Below are positions 1 through 13,075 of a stretch of 64,000 nt of DNA, in pieces; the first letter of the stretch is position 1, and each line of letters begins with the position of its first letter. The translations under genes were made by a program, and so were the position numbers. Below the pieces are notes generated by a model. The model ran no database searches. It saw only the letters and a list, made by a program, of their open reading frames with translations, and was not told where the DNA came from. The DNA lies in NCBI GenBank assembly GCA_006937955.1, contig SSNP01000067.1:83351-147350 (forward strand). Direction: 5' to 3'. The stretch is from Pachypanchax playfairii (taxonomy: Eukaryota > Chordata > Actinopteri > Cyprinodontiformes > Aplocheilidae).

Positions 1-845
1 TTATTTTATAGCAAACATGAAACAAGCTCAGGTAATGAAAAACTGTAAAATAACTAATTAGTAAATTGTCAAAAAATCAGTTTTACGATGAACATAATCA
101 TCCATCCATCCATCCATCCATCCATCCATCCATCCATCCATCCATCCATCCATCCATCTGCTTCTCCTCATTGTGATGTTGCTAGAGTGCTACAAGGTTT
201 GTGAGATTGCAGTCAGGAAGGAATCCATGATTTCAGGCTCAATACTTTGTCATATTGTTGTTATAAATAAATCAATGTTCCACTCTCCTCCTGTATTTAT
301 GTTCTTGGCTTTAACAACCGTGTCAGCTCCAGTAAGAGTTTAGTTCAAAGTCTTCAGCGTCACCATTTTAAATATTGTCATGCAAAGTGGAGCAAAAGGC
401 AACTCATGTTTTCACGTTCTCTTTTTTTCTTTTTGTCTCATTATTGCAGATACTTTTTAACGTGAACAGTAACAGTGTTGGGTTTGAGGCTGTGGCTGCT
501 GAGAAAGCTCAATCTTTTTTCAGTCAGATGTCGACTTTAGGGACATTCCAGTTGTTTTTGCCAACTTGAAAAATACTGACTTTATTGCTTAAATAGGTTT
601 TATCATTATTATTGACAGTTTTGATAAACAACATACAAGTCCCTGAAAAAAAGTCCTTTCAAGTCCCTTAAGCCTAATCTAACAAGCAACTGTGTAAAAC
701 AAGAAGGTAATTCTTTGTTAAATGGGGAAATGAGACTGAATATTGCTTTAACTTTCTAACTCGTCTTTCAGACACTTGTGAATTTTCACCACAGACTTTA
801 ACCACCCTGTCCTCTTTTTCCACCTTACTTCTTTTCCTTCTGCAG
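1..845 (+). other. MSH3 intron, 3' part
   Basis: Sequence upstream of the first visible MSH3 exon. It ends in a pyrimidine-rich tract and an AG acceptor at 844-845. Apart from the CATC array I see no exon here: the preceding MSH3 exon must end in phase 2 and should encode the conserved segment just before the STKAVSR motif, and no such reading frame is present. It therefore lies left of the window. Confidence 0.7.
98..158. repeat. (CATC)n microsatellite
   Basis: About 60 bases of nearly perfect tetranucleotide CATC/ATCC repeat inside an MSH3 intron. Length polymorphism is likely. No function is implied. Confidence 0.95.
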
Positions 846-962
846 TACGAAGGCGGTCAGCAGGTATCACTCCCCTTTACTGGTTGAACGTTACAAGAAG
901 CTACAGCAGCTCCGAGAACAGCTGCTGCTGGACTGCCAGAGGGAGTGGACCAGTTTTCTGGA
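846..962 (+). CDS. msh3: MSH3 exon (core/lever region)
   Basis: 117 bp. Its first base completes a codon begun in the previous, unseen exon; the next codons read TKAVSRYHSPLLVERYKKL, then LREQLLLDCQREWTSFL. The donor is GA|gtatga at 963, leaving phase 2. This is the helix leading back from the clamp towards the ATPase in MutS proteins. The open frame runs on past the donor without a stop, but the phase and the next exon fix the boundary. Confidence 0.93.
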
Positions 963-1835
963 GTATGACAGATGCAGCTGGACACACACATGCACGCAAA
1001 GACACCTGATCACAAATTCAAATGAAAAGCTGTTAAAACATAACGAGTCTGAGGTTCAGGGGTATGCCTTCATAGCTCTCAGCCTGCCAGAATTAGTCTG
1101 TTTTTGTCAAGTACCCTGCCAGTGCTGTCTACTCAGAAACCTGTATGCCCTCACCTTAATTTACACTTGAAAATCTGTTTCCTCTCTTCCTCTGTAGTCA
1201 GTTTGGGGAGCACTACCACACCATGAAAAGGGCTATTAGTCACCTAGCAACCATAGACTGTCTCTTTTCATTGGCTGAGGTGGCTAAACAAGGGGACTAT
1301 TGCAGGTGAGGTCCTCTCATGCAGACCATAAATATTGATGCATGCGCCTGTATAATGTGTTTGTGTGTGTGTGGGAAAGTTTGTGTGTGTGTGTGAGGGG
1401 TGGTGGTGGGGGGGGGTGTTGTCCTATGTCGTGTCCTATAGTCTCCAACAGGCTGTGTGTGGGTGTGTTCACTGGGCTCAGCAGCGTGCTCTGCCAGAAC
1501 ACCAACATCCCTCCCACTCACTCACACACACACACACACACACACACAAGTTTGTTTTGGTATCCTTATGGGGACCGTCCATTGACTTCCATTGATTTTA
1601 GTAACTAGATTTATACCTAACCCAAACCCTTTTCCTAACCTTAACCATTACTGATCTATAACTAACCCTAAGACTAACTAAAACTCTATTCACACCATAC
1701 CTATAAACCTAACCCCTAACCCTAAAAAGGGGAGTCCCCCTCATGGGGACCAGGCTTCGGTCCCCACAAGAACCCTCGGACCCCAGAAAGATAGTAAAAG
1801 TCAGGAAACGGGTCCTCAGGAGGTCAGAAATACAA

Positions 1836-1883
<48 letters not shown>

Positions 1884-4800
1884 GCATTTTTATAATGTTG
1901 GGAATGTTGTTTTACTGCTTGAATTTTATTTTCATTTCCCACTTTTATTCTTCAAGGTTTATTTTTTTTAAGAAATGTTGACTTTCACATAATTGCATGC
2001 TGAGTAAACAGAAGGAGAAATATTCCACCTGGAGGTTTATGTTCTGGGTTAAAAAGGTCTTGTGAAAAAGAGAGACTCCCCATGGGACAGTCTGAAACTT
2101 CATCTCCTCCTTTGCTCAGTATCATGTCAACAAGCATCCTTATTTTTACTTCATTTTTTTCCACCTAAAACTTTGAAATTCCTGCCCTACTGAAAAAAAA
2201 GAAAAAAAAAGAACTTTTGCTATTTGTTTTGTAATGTTTGTGTGTCTTATCAGCATTTAGTATCTGGAAAAGGATATAAAATTTATCCCACTGGAAGGGA
2301 AATCTTTTATCAATCTTTTTTTTTTTTGCTTGAATTCTCATTTCAATGTTAAATTGACAGAAAAGAAACAGAGGTTCATAATGTTGCTGTCAGATTCTGT
2401 TTACTGTCCAATGACTGTCAGTTTGAATTAGTGCACCATCCTTAGTGCATGCTGGATTTTGGTTTTGTTTCCTCTTTGTGACCCATTCTGGTTTAAACAT
2501 GTGGGCACCAAACTGTGAACCTGTTCGAACTCAATTAAATGTTCTGAATCTGCTCAAGTTGTATGTGTAAGTGTGTTTCACTGCATGTTTTTAACTGAAT
2601 ATTGTCTGTGCTCAGGCCAAAGGTGTGTGAAAATACGCAGCAGATTATGATCAGGGATGGCAGACATCCGGCAATAGATCTATTGATGGGAGAGCACAAT
2701 CAGTATGTTCCCAACCACACAGAATTACAGGTAAACACACACTCACATTGAGACAAAGAGACTCAGACATTTGTCTTCTCACACATTCATTGAGACACAT
2801 GCATGCACACAGACTTGCACGGCACATACTCTCATGAGCATTCCCACACACTCACTTCCTCGCTCGGTGCTTGAGTGGGTGTAGGTTAATCTTGCAACAG
2901 AAGCACAAGCCAGTAGGAAGAAAAGCCAAGCTTTCAGTCCACCCACCTTCTCAGCTGTGCATGCAAACATTCTAATATCTCATTCTAGTCACGGTCTTCT
3001 CTCCTTTCTATTTGTTTAGGGTGACGGCAGGAGAACTATGATAATCACCGGGCCCAATATGGGGGGCAAGAGCTCCTACATCCGTCAGGTTGCTCTTATC
3101 TGTATCATGGCTCAGATGGGCTCGTACGTTCCCGCCTCTGAGGCCTGCGTGGGCATACTGGATGGCATTTACACCAGGTACGGCCACGAGCACACATATT
3201 TACCTCTGGTATAATTGACAGCTGTGCTCAGTGTTATTAAAGAGAAATCCCCAAATTACAACAAATCACACTCGTTTAGTCAAACTAGATTCAGTTCTAC
3301 AGTTTTTATCAGGGCCTAAACTGAGAAGCAGCAGTGAAGACTTGGTCCAGTTTGTGTTGATAAAACACTGGATCTCTGCAGTAGATCCTTTGGGTTCTGT
3401 AGGCTGAGTCTCTGTTGTTGGGCCTCTGGTTTTTGGTGCATTAGTAGATTTTTTGGGCTTAAGTTGAAAGGTTCTTGTGTTTATGGTCAGTTTAAGTCTG
3501 AAGTATCAGTACGCTGACAATCACGATGAAGAACTGTCGCCATAGGGATAAATACACAATATTGGCCCTTTCGTTCATGTTATGTGGTAGAGACGGGCTT
3601 TACAGGAAGCAGATGAAAGGAACAGAGATAGATGTTGTTGTGTGGGAAGTGAGAGTCTGTTGGGTATTGATAGTTAATGCTTTCTGGTAAAGATTAATCT
3701 AGATTAAAATAAGATCTGGATTGAATAAAAACCCTGTCGATACACATACCAACAAGCACAATTCCTCCTTTATGTCAGTAACACTTTTGGTTTGAGTGTT
3801 TTTTGATTTATCAGTAAATTCACATTCTTTTATCCAACTGAATAAAACTTTTTGCTCAACTAAGAACTCTAATGAGGAGATTAAACAAGGCGGTATGTTT
3901 ACTCATGTTTTTTGTCTTAATCCGAGAGAGTGATCTACAGGTGAATTGGGGTTTATTGAGTTTGATTTCGTGCAACTCTGAGTGGATTTTGAGGACTTTG
4001 TACTCAATCATTTCAAAACAAAGTCAGCAGTTAAATTGATATTGAAGAAGTTTTATGATTTAGTTCACAAAGAGATGACTGCACTCTCTTGTTTCATGTT
4101 CTCCACATACAAACCATTAATCTGTGTGATTAATGGCCACATTGTCCAGCACAGACTGCTTTAGGAGGCGAGTTAAACGAAACCTTTTACAGAGCTGTTG
4201 TTTTTTCTGGTGTTAAGGATGTGACGCATTCACTACATTCATAAATATACATTAACAGATGCACACACTCAGATCAGTCATAATTCTACTACATCTAAAA
4301 CTCAAAAAGATCTAGTGGAGCCACTATGATAGATTTTTGAAGATCTGCCATGGGGTGAGACAAGAAGCTGATATTTTAGGTAGGGTCTTCTGATTGGACA
4401 CTGCATTTGTAACCTGCAGTGATTCCAGCACATATAATGATGCCTGAGTTTTTCTTGCTCTGTCAAGAAGAATAAAAACCACAACGACAGTGAATACTTA
4501 CAGTTTCACGTCTGAACACTCTTTATAAGAGGAATTAATGCAATTAGGCGTGAGGACACCTTTGAAATAATGTAATAACAAAGAGGACTACACACACTTC
4601 TAAGTCTGCAACAGCCCGGGGTTTTTTTTTTTAGCTCTGACACTCAGACTAATCACTTTAAATCCTTTTGTTGTTCAATACTCAGAAGAAGGTGCATAAC
4701 AAGAGCAAAGAAAATGAAACAGAGTTGTTTGACAAAGCAGCTTGTATTGTTCTACGTGGTTCGATACAGTGCAGCTCTGTGTGTTGGAGAAACCTGCAGA

Positions 4801-7800
4801 CAATGAGGCTTTGTTAGAGGGTTTTTACTTGATGGTTATTCCCATTAGAGCGAGAGTGGCCGTGAGCCCCATTTAGTTCCCAGTTCCGAATACAGATTCG
4901 TTTGTAACACAAGCCAATATTTGGTCTCTTTTATTCTGCTTCTGCTGCACTGTGTGATTAGACCTAATGGCTTGCAGATGTGTGTAATTGTCTTTTTTTT
5001 TGTGGGTTTAACATGTTCTCATGTAGAACCCAGTGGGAGCCAGAGACTCGTCAGCACACCAGAAGTCTGTGTTTCCTCGTGTGTGCTTTCATACTCTGGT
5101 TTAGAGAGAAACTGTTGAATATTTTAGGTTCTATATTTCGTTAAGTTCTAATTGTTTTATTGCCAAGTATCGTTTGCACAGTACAAGGAATTTCAAGTAT
5201 TTGTGCTCTTCTAGTCTTCCAGTTCAGGATTTGGATTCAGAGCTTGTGTGTTTTTGTTGGTTTGAGAGGACAGAACTGAGGAACTGATCATAATCTTGTT
5301 GGTTTCTGTCAGTGGAGCAGATTAGGAAGTTTGTCTTGTCGGTCATTATTAAAATCTATCATTGCAAAGGTTCAGAATTTTAAACCAAATTGTGCCTGAA
5401 CAGAAGAACATGTTTTATGTTACTTCATTAGATTAGAACTTACTGACATGCAAACTGGTCAAGTTGGGGAATTATTAGTTTACTTTATTAACTAGATGTT
5501 AGGTTGCATTATGAAACAAATTCTCTAGTAAAGATAATGTTTCTTTGAAAGAGGAGATGGACACTGGACATACAGACAGGACATATCAGCATCTTGCAAA
5601 ACAGGAGTGAGATTTAATGATGCCGAGCTGATTGTCTGAAACATTTACATTTTCAGCTCAAATCATGTACTCTGTGTGTCTCTGGTGTATTTGTACTTTT
5701 TAAAATTAACCAACAATCCTTAGTAATTTCCTTAAAAACAATTTCCATGCCTGTCTGACAACTCTTGGTCTGGGGAAAGAAAAGAACCTCTAACTCTGCC
5801 TGGTTGGTATCATAAACCCCCCCAAGCAGTGCAGACTTGTGCGTGTGTTTATCCGGGTGCTTCTGTGCTGTTCCCACTTTGTTTACTTTTAACGCTGTCT
5901 GCTGTCGTCTCTTCCTCTGTTACTTCAGTCATCCTGTCCGTGCATAATTAGACTGTTTCATCGCTCTCTGTCACACAGTGTCATATGCTGAGACAAATCT
6001 GTCTTGATAATAAACGCTCAACCCCAACTGCTGTGTCATGCATAATAGACCCAGCAGTTGCCTTCTCACATGTAAGAAATATGTAAGTGAGAAGCTGATG
6101 CTTTTTGAGTGAATTAGGCAGACTTGTTTAGTTGGGGGTAATCAAATGATGCATTAATATCTGAGAGGATATCCTGTCTGAATTAATCCAAATGACTGAT
6201 TATAAATGAGAAAAGGAGAATAATCTGGATTAAAGTTGCCTCACAGGCTCTTATTTTCTGCTGTATGTTGTTATTTTAGAGGGTGTGTGTTTCACAGGGG
6301 CTGACAGATGCATATTTGTATGTGCACGCATGCAGCTGTTGATTGTCAGCGTTGAGTCCTGAAGGTTATAGAGCACATTCTTCCATGCCTCCATGGTTGT
6401 TATGGAAACAGCAAGAGGAAGCAGAATGTAAAACTGTGTTTTGAAAGGACCTTTAATTGACAGTGAACTCCGAGTAGTGATTATACCACATTCTGTAACA
6501 AGCTCCTCCAAAAATATGGCTAATAGCAAGAAATGTCAAAGCAACAAACTGATGTTGGTGAATATTTCTGCTGCCAACATCCGTTTGTCTCTGGGTAACA
6601 GAAACACCTACTGTAGGTGGGTGTTGTACACATGTTGAGCTTGTGGAAAATTGCTGTATTCTGCATCAACTCGGTCATTCTTGTGGTTTTTATTTTAGAG
6701 CTGCAGCATCAAATTACCTGTGCCATCTTCTACGTGTTACACAGAGAGGTTTCAGGCCTTTTCTGCTCCTGATGTGCAGGTTTCAAACTAACTGGAAGAA
6801 ACTCTGCAGAAATCCAGGATTCAGCGTGTTTGGAATGTTTTGTTAAAACATCGTTACCAGTCTGGATCTGGATAAAATTGAAGAAAGGAAGGAAGGAAGG
6901 AAGGAAGGAAGGAAGGAAGGAAGGAAGGAAGGAAGGAGGGAGGGAGGGAGGGAGGGAGGGAAGGAAGGAAGGAAGGAAGGAAGGAAGGAAGGAAGGAAGG
7001 AAGGAAGGAAGGAAGGAAGGAAGGAAGGAAGGAAGGAAGGAAGGACGGACGGAAGTTTATTTTTTTTCAGGCAACGGTGACGTGTCAAACATATATACAC
7101 AAAATACAAACACATGAAATTTACAATTACAGATACCTGAAAGGGAGTAGGAAGAAGAAAACTTATTAAATACTACCCCTTACTAACTAATACTAACTAA
7201 TACTAATACTACTAATACTAACCCTTATCTACTTATAAATTTTTTCCTCTGCTTCACTGCTTAATTTTATATGAAAATGTTTTGCTTTATATTTATTTAT
7301 TTGTTAATTTTTTAACAGCTGTAATATAATATAATATAATATAATATAATATAATATAAAACAATACAATACAATTCAATATAACGTAATGTAATATATA
7401 TATAGTATAACAGTAATACATCGTAATTGTCACATTTTGTCACATTGTATTTACTTTAAATATGAACAAATATTGCCAATACAAACAATGGTAACAACAA
7501 CTCAAAGAAGTAATGCTCATAACAAAATGTCAAACAATGTTAATGAGATAACAGTTTATATTCAAGTAACACCTTTTCAATATAGTAATATTATTATTAA
7601 ATATATTATTAATACTAATAGTTATTTAATAAGGGAAAATTACGTCCCAATACTTTATAGTGTGACAGGACCTGCTGTTTATATATCAACTTAAATTGCT
7701 GGATATTTTTACATTGTTTACAGTGTATGTCCAGACTGTTCCAAAGTTTCACTCCTCGAACCGATAAGCAGAAGGATTTTTTTGTAGTACGGCAAATAGG

Positions 7801-10800
7801 AAATGAGAATTCTTTATATCCTCTCAAGTTATGAGGTTTTTCTCAAATTGTAAAACAGCTTTGCAAGTTAGCTGGTAATAGACAATTAAATGCTTTGTAT
7901 AAAACTGTAGAAGTATTATGTTTTACGAGATCAGTATATTTTAATAACTTAGATTAAATGAACAAGCCATGAGTGTGATGTAAATAACCAACCTTATGGA
8001 TAATCCGTACTGCCCGTTTCTGTATCGTTATTAGTAGGATTCACTTTATTCTTTCAGCCTGATCTTAAATCAGAAGCTACTTATTTGTTTGAACACGTTA
8101 TCCTCCTTAGAGCCATGTCATGTTTTATATTTGCATAGATTTAAATAAAATCACTGTATATTATTTGATTAGCTGCAACTAAATTCAGAAAGACCAAACA
8201 AGAAGCAAATAATGCAGCTGCTTTTAATAAGATTTTATGTATTATTTATTTATTGAAGATTGTTTGTAGTTTCTGCATTTTTAATACTATAATTTGTAAT
8301 TAAAAGTGCAAAACGCATTTAAAACCTTACAAAGATTTTTTTTTTTAAGTTTAACTGGTTGTTGTATTTATAGTTTTTTACTACTTCCACGTCGCTTTTA
8401 CACGTCAAGTTTGGTTTGAGTTCATCAAATACAAAATTTCTTTTTAACCATGTTAGAAAGTTGAAATGCATTCAGTGGCTGTTGTGAAGATGTGGGAGGT
8501 GTTAACAAATGGAGTCTATTTTGAGTTTTATGTTGGAAGGAGGAATCATTCAGACCAGCGGGGCTCCTGACTGGTGGAGCGACGCTGCTTCGCGGCGTAG
8601 CTTCCCCTCATCAGCAGACACTGTCACCTGATTTGTTCCATTCATTCTGCCTCCCAGTGCAGATCTGTCATAATCTTTTATGGAGTTCAATGCGTGCATA
8701 CAGACACACACTATGGACTGGTGAATGAAATGCTGCAGCATGTTTGCCATTCCTCTTCTCTGTGTGGCATGTGTGGTGTAACCATGGTAACTCCTGTTGG
8801 TGGTTCATTCATAGGTACATGGTGTCAGTCAGTGCAGGAAAAGGCAGATTTAAAGGTGTGAAACACAGACTGGGAAACAAGATTTGGTATCTGGTGATGT
8901 GTTCAGTAGCTTGAGTACAGGCTTTTCAGTGTATCCTGTTTATTTAGACAATGTTTAGAACTTTAAGCAAAGACATTTTGTTTTCTAATCCTAACGTTTG
9001 AGTATTTCTGACTTCTAATTGGTCCCATTCATTCATCTGGCTTATGCCTGAAGGATGTAAAGAAGTTGCACATATCTGAGGCCTAATAATTATAACAAAT
9101 TTGTTGTTTTCTTCAGGAAAAGTGAGACTGTAACAGTCATGGATCATTGGATGGTAGTATTATTACAGTCTGGATTCTTTCTTGTGCAGTGTTTACCTTA
9201 AACAACATTGTTGGGGGTATTTCTAATATTACAGTAACTTGTTTTCTGATGCTTAAAGCCATTATGTTTAATAATCACTGGGAGACTAACAGTACAGTTC
9301 ATTAGTTGTACAAAACAAAAAACTACTAAGCTTTTAGTGATATACTATTTGTTGACGCTGTCATCTGCTGATTGCAGATATCGTATGTTAAACTTGCTAG
9401 TAGTCCAGCAGAACAGATGTCACTTATCAGGATGCAAACTGAGCAGTGGGTGCACTTGAATTGTTTCATCCTGCTTTGCATGTCAAAGTGACACTGGAAG
9501 TTGTCAATCAAAGCATCTGGGATGACAAACAACAGAATCCTGACAGATTTATTTTTCCACCAGGTTTGACAGTTCTGACAGTGAGCTTTGTGACTAATAA
9601 AAGCCAAAAAACAAAATTTTAAATTCAGAAATTAGTGAATAATGTGAGTGACATCAGTGTATCAGGATCATTTAAGTGTCCAAATGAAGCACATTTGTTG
9701 ATGTGAAGCACAGTTGCTTTTTTAATTTGTAAAACAAGTTTATCTGCAATTATTTTCACAGGTGTAACTTTTTGTTGCTGGTTCTGCCAAGATCTGTTGA
9801 TTTGAATGTAGACGCATCGCACGCCGTTACAGGAAGTTTCCTTTGTTTGTTTTTAGGATGGGAGCTTCAGATAACATCTATAAAGGTCGCAGCACGTTCA
9901 TGGAGGAGCTGACGGAGACATCAGAGATAATTTTTCATGCAACAGACCGTTCACTCGTCATCCTCGATGAACTGGGACGAGGGACCAGCACTCATGATGG
10001 GATCGCCATCGCCTACGCCACTCTGGAATACTTCATCAAACAAGTACGTTTGTGTTTTATGTCTTTGTGAATCCAAATATTTATTTTTGGAACATGCCAT
10101 GCAATCTGAAAAATGTTTGTGTGGACTAGGACTGAAACGATTCTTCGAGTACCTCGATTAATTCGAGTACGAAAAATCTTCGAGGCAAATTTTCTGCCTC
10201 GAAGCTTCGTTTAATTTATGTCACCACCATCTGTTTCACTTTAAATGGCTGTACAATCACCCGCCGTCATGTTTAGCCTGGACTGAAATAAGAAACACAC
10301 ATACATTAGATGCTGCGCTGCACTGAATGCACCCGCGAGTGGCGGTGTAACTTTCTCTTAAGCCATGACGAACAACGTGGACACCGGTGGAGTGTGAAAA
10401 AGATGGAAAACCCGGTAATAAATTAGCTGATTCTTAAGGTCCACCGATAAGTTTCAACCTTATCGGCCCTCTTAACGGCAAATTAAGGTTGTATTCGTCT
10501 TTTGCAGGAAATATTAACACAAGCCAAACACTGTATTGGCAACACGCTCCATCTTAACAAGCACACACACCGCGGGGACTGATAGTGGGAGGGGTGACAT
10601 CTGCGCGCTCCCGTGTTCACCTTGTGCTCTCACTAGAAGCTCCGCTCACCAGCAGGTACACAGATACGATGACAGAGCCAACGAAAAGATCCAAAATTTG
10701 GCTTCATTTTACAAAAATAGATGCCGACAATGCACGTTGTCATAAACGCAATATAAAAGCTTTGCTTGCAAAGGCGGGAACACGAGTAATTTGACCAAAC

Positions 10801-13044
10801 ACCTTGTTAAAAACACCAAATACAAACAGAGCTGTACAGTGTTTGACTGTCTGAGTGCTGCAGCAACAAGCCCCGAATCAGACGACTTATTTTACACTAT
10901 ACACTTCAAAATCTTTCATTTTGGTTCCTAATTGCACTGTTTTATGGGGAAGTTATGTTTGATATTTTTTATTTGAATACATTAAACCTTTTTATATAGT
11001 ATTCTTAGTTTTTGATATATAAAAGAAGTTGTTTATACAGTGTTTTATTAAGTTATTAATTTTGTACTTTCTAATTTCGTAGTTATATATTTTCCGTGCT
11101 TTGCTGTTCCAATTATTAAAAAATAAAACTACAGTTCATTATTTATATTTTTCCCCTTTTGTTTTAGTTTTTGAAAAAAAAGTATTGATAAGAAGTATCG
11201 TTAAAAGTAGTAGTATTGATAAATCCTTAATGATACCCATACCTAATGTCACTTCTGCAAGCGGACTCGAAGTGTTGAAGTTTTGAAAAATAATTTTGAA
11301 TAAAACTTGGAAGAATAACTGTTGCTTGCTCATTTTAAGAGGTCTTTCATATTACACTATTGATATAATGGTTTACAAACACAAAAGTGTAATTTATTAG
11401 AGTACTCGATTAATCGATTAAAGGTTAGAGTACTTGATTACATAAATATTTGATAGCTGCAGCCCTAGTGTGGACATGAGTTTGTGTGCGTTCAGATGTT
11501 TGCGTGAATATCTGTGATCGTTAACAATAAGAAAAGCCATCAAAGTTCCTGAGCAACGAGCAGCAGTGCAGAGGAATATATATTGTTGTGAGAGAGCAAG
11601 AAGTAATAAAATAAGAGATACATAAGATGGCTGACCCCTTGATACCAAACTAATAAAGGGACATTAATAATAGTTGACTGCAGCAGGTCTTGTTTTAAAC
11701 ACAAGCAGGTCTGCTGAGAGGCTCAGTGTTATTAGCTTTACTTTTTTATTTACCACAAACACATGCTATAAGTTTTTGGAAGTGTTATTTTTTGCTAACG
11801 TCCTCTGAATTCATGGAAACACAGTTGTGAGCGTATTCTAGTGGGAACTCAGACAGTTGGAGCCCCTCAGGGTGTTTTATAACGTTGTGTATCCAGAACA
11901 AAGGAGGGATACACTCAGAGGATCAAAATAAGGTGGGAGCTTGTGGCAAGTAGATCATTACATGCTTGTGAAGAACTGAACCCTTAGGAGTCTGAATCCC
12001 ATGGCTCAGTCATGATCATTTGAAGTTTTCACAGCCGGGACAAAAACACTAGGTTACCTGGAGTCAGTACTCAGTTTGTGTTTGACATTGATAGAACATG
12101 TAAATCAAGATATGACGAGATGGGCAGACTTTGCATTTCCTTTGATATATTTAACTCTTCAGCTGATACTGCTCTGCGGGGTAAATATACCAGAGAGGTC
12201 TGATGTGGATCAGGTTCGGGCACCAAGGTCGTCCACTTGAAATCTCTAAATCAGAAGTCAGGTGAGGTTTATGCAACAAAATAAAGACTGTGATCATGGC
12301 GCAATAAACATTTATTATTTACATGTATTTGTACATGGCTAAAGTAGACCAAGACTCCTCAAGAGTTAAACTAGTTAAATCTACCCGTTTGGTCTTAAAG
12401 GAAATTTTTTTAATAAACTAGTTTTTGCTATTTTGAACATAGAGATGTAAAACTCTTAAATGTTTAAACTGCTGTTGAAATTCTATTTCTTTTTTAAACG
12501 TAATCATTTTTTACTGATACATCCCACGTTATTCATTAGGTTTCCTAATTTGACAGTTAACATTTCACTTTGGACAGAAGTTTTATTTGTTGATCTGTTA
12601 AAATACAGACTAGTTAATCTGAGACTGAGTTATATTGTCAGACTAGAAAATATTCACAAATAAGATAAAACATCCAGACATTAAACTATTTTAGTTTGGG
12701 TTTTAAACAACTGGTTTGTGTGTGTGTGTGTGTGGGGGGGGGCTTGTTTTTCTGACCTCCTGGGGACCCGTTTCCTGACTTTTACTATCTTTCTGGGGTC
12801 CGAGGGTTCTTGTGGGGACCGAAGCCTGGTCCCCATGAGGGGGACTCCCCTTTTTAGGGTTAGGGGTTAGGTTTATAGGTATGGTGTGAATAGAGTTTTA
12901 GTTAGTCTTAGGGTTAGTTATAGATCAGTAATGGTTAAGGTTAGTAAAAGGGTTTGGGTTAGGTATAAATCTAGTTACTAAAATCAATGGAAGTCAATGG
13001 ACGGTCCCCATAAGGATAACAAAACAAACTTGTGTGTAGGTGTG

Positions 13045-13075
<31 letters not shown>

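Larger units (their letters stand above)
1306..2615 (+). other. MSH3 intron with CA-rich repeat
   Basis: Intron of 1.3 kb. Its 5' half (about 1340-1885) is GT/CA microsatellite plus a GGGACC-type repeat, listed separately. From 1886 to 2615 I see only AT-rich intron, ending in the acceptor gtgctcag. Confidence 0.85.
7056..8065 (-). mobile_element. L2-type LINE remnant, 5' truncated
   Basis: A minus-strand non-LTR retrotransposon fragment. The ORF remnant at 7615-7827 contains RTTKKSFCLSVRGVKLWNSL, matching the C-terminal tail of the LINE at 15614-16105. Its 3' region carries an AAGGGAGTAGGAAGAAG string near 7142, like AAAAGGAGTAGGATGAAG near 15438. An ATAAT-rich tract (about 7321-7406) lies inside. 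The upper boundary is approximate. Strongly decayed. Confidence 0.7.

Noticed and set aside
375..569. 64-codon frame following an acceptor-like tract, considered as a further MSH3 exon
   Set aside because: It does not resemble MSH3, has no suitable phase-2 donor before its stop, and the expected preceding MSH3 segment is not encoded here.
1342..1608. Plus and minus frames of 60-90 codons rich in Cys-Val and His-Thr
   Set aside because: They are translations of GT/CA microsatellite.
1680..1730. CCTAACCC/CCCTAA strings resembling interstitial telomere repeat
   Set aside because: They are degenerate and belong to a dispersed GGGACC-type repeat that recurs at 12742-13029.
6830..7117. 95- and 90-codon Lys-Glu-Gly-Arg / Leu-Pro-Ser-Phe frames
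   Set aside because: Translation of the GGAA tetranucleotide array on both strands.
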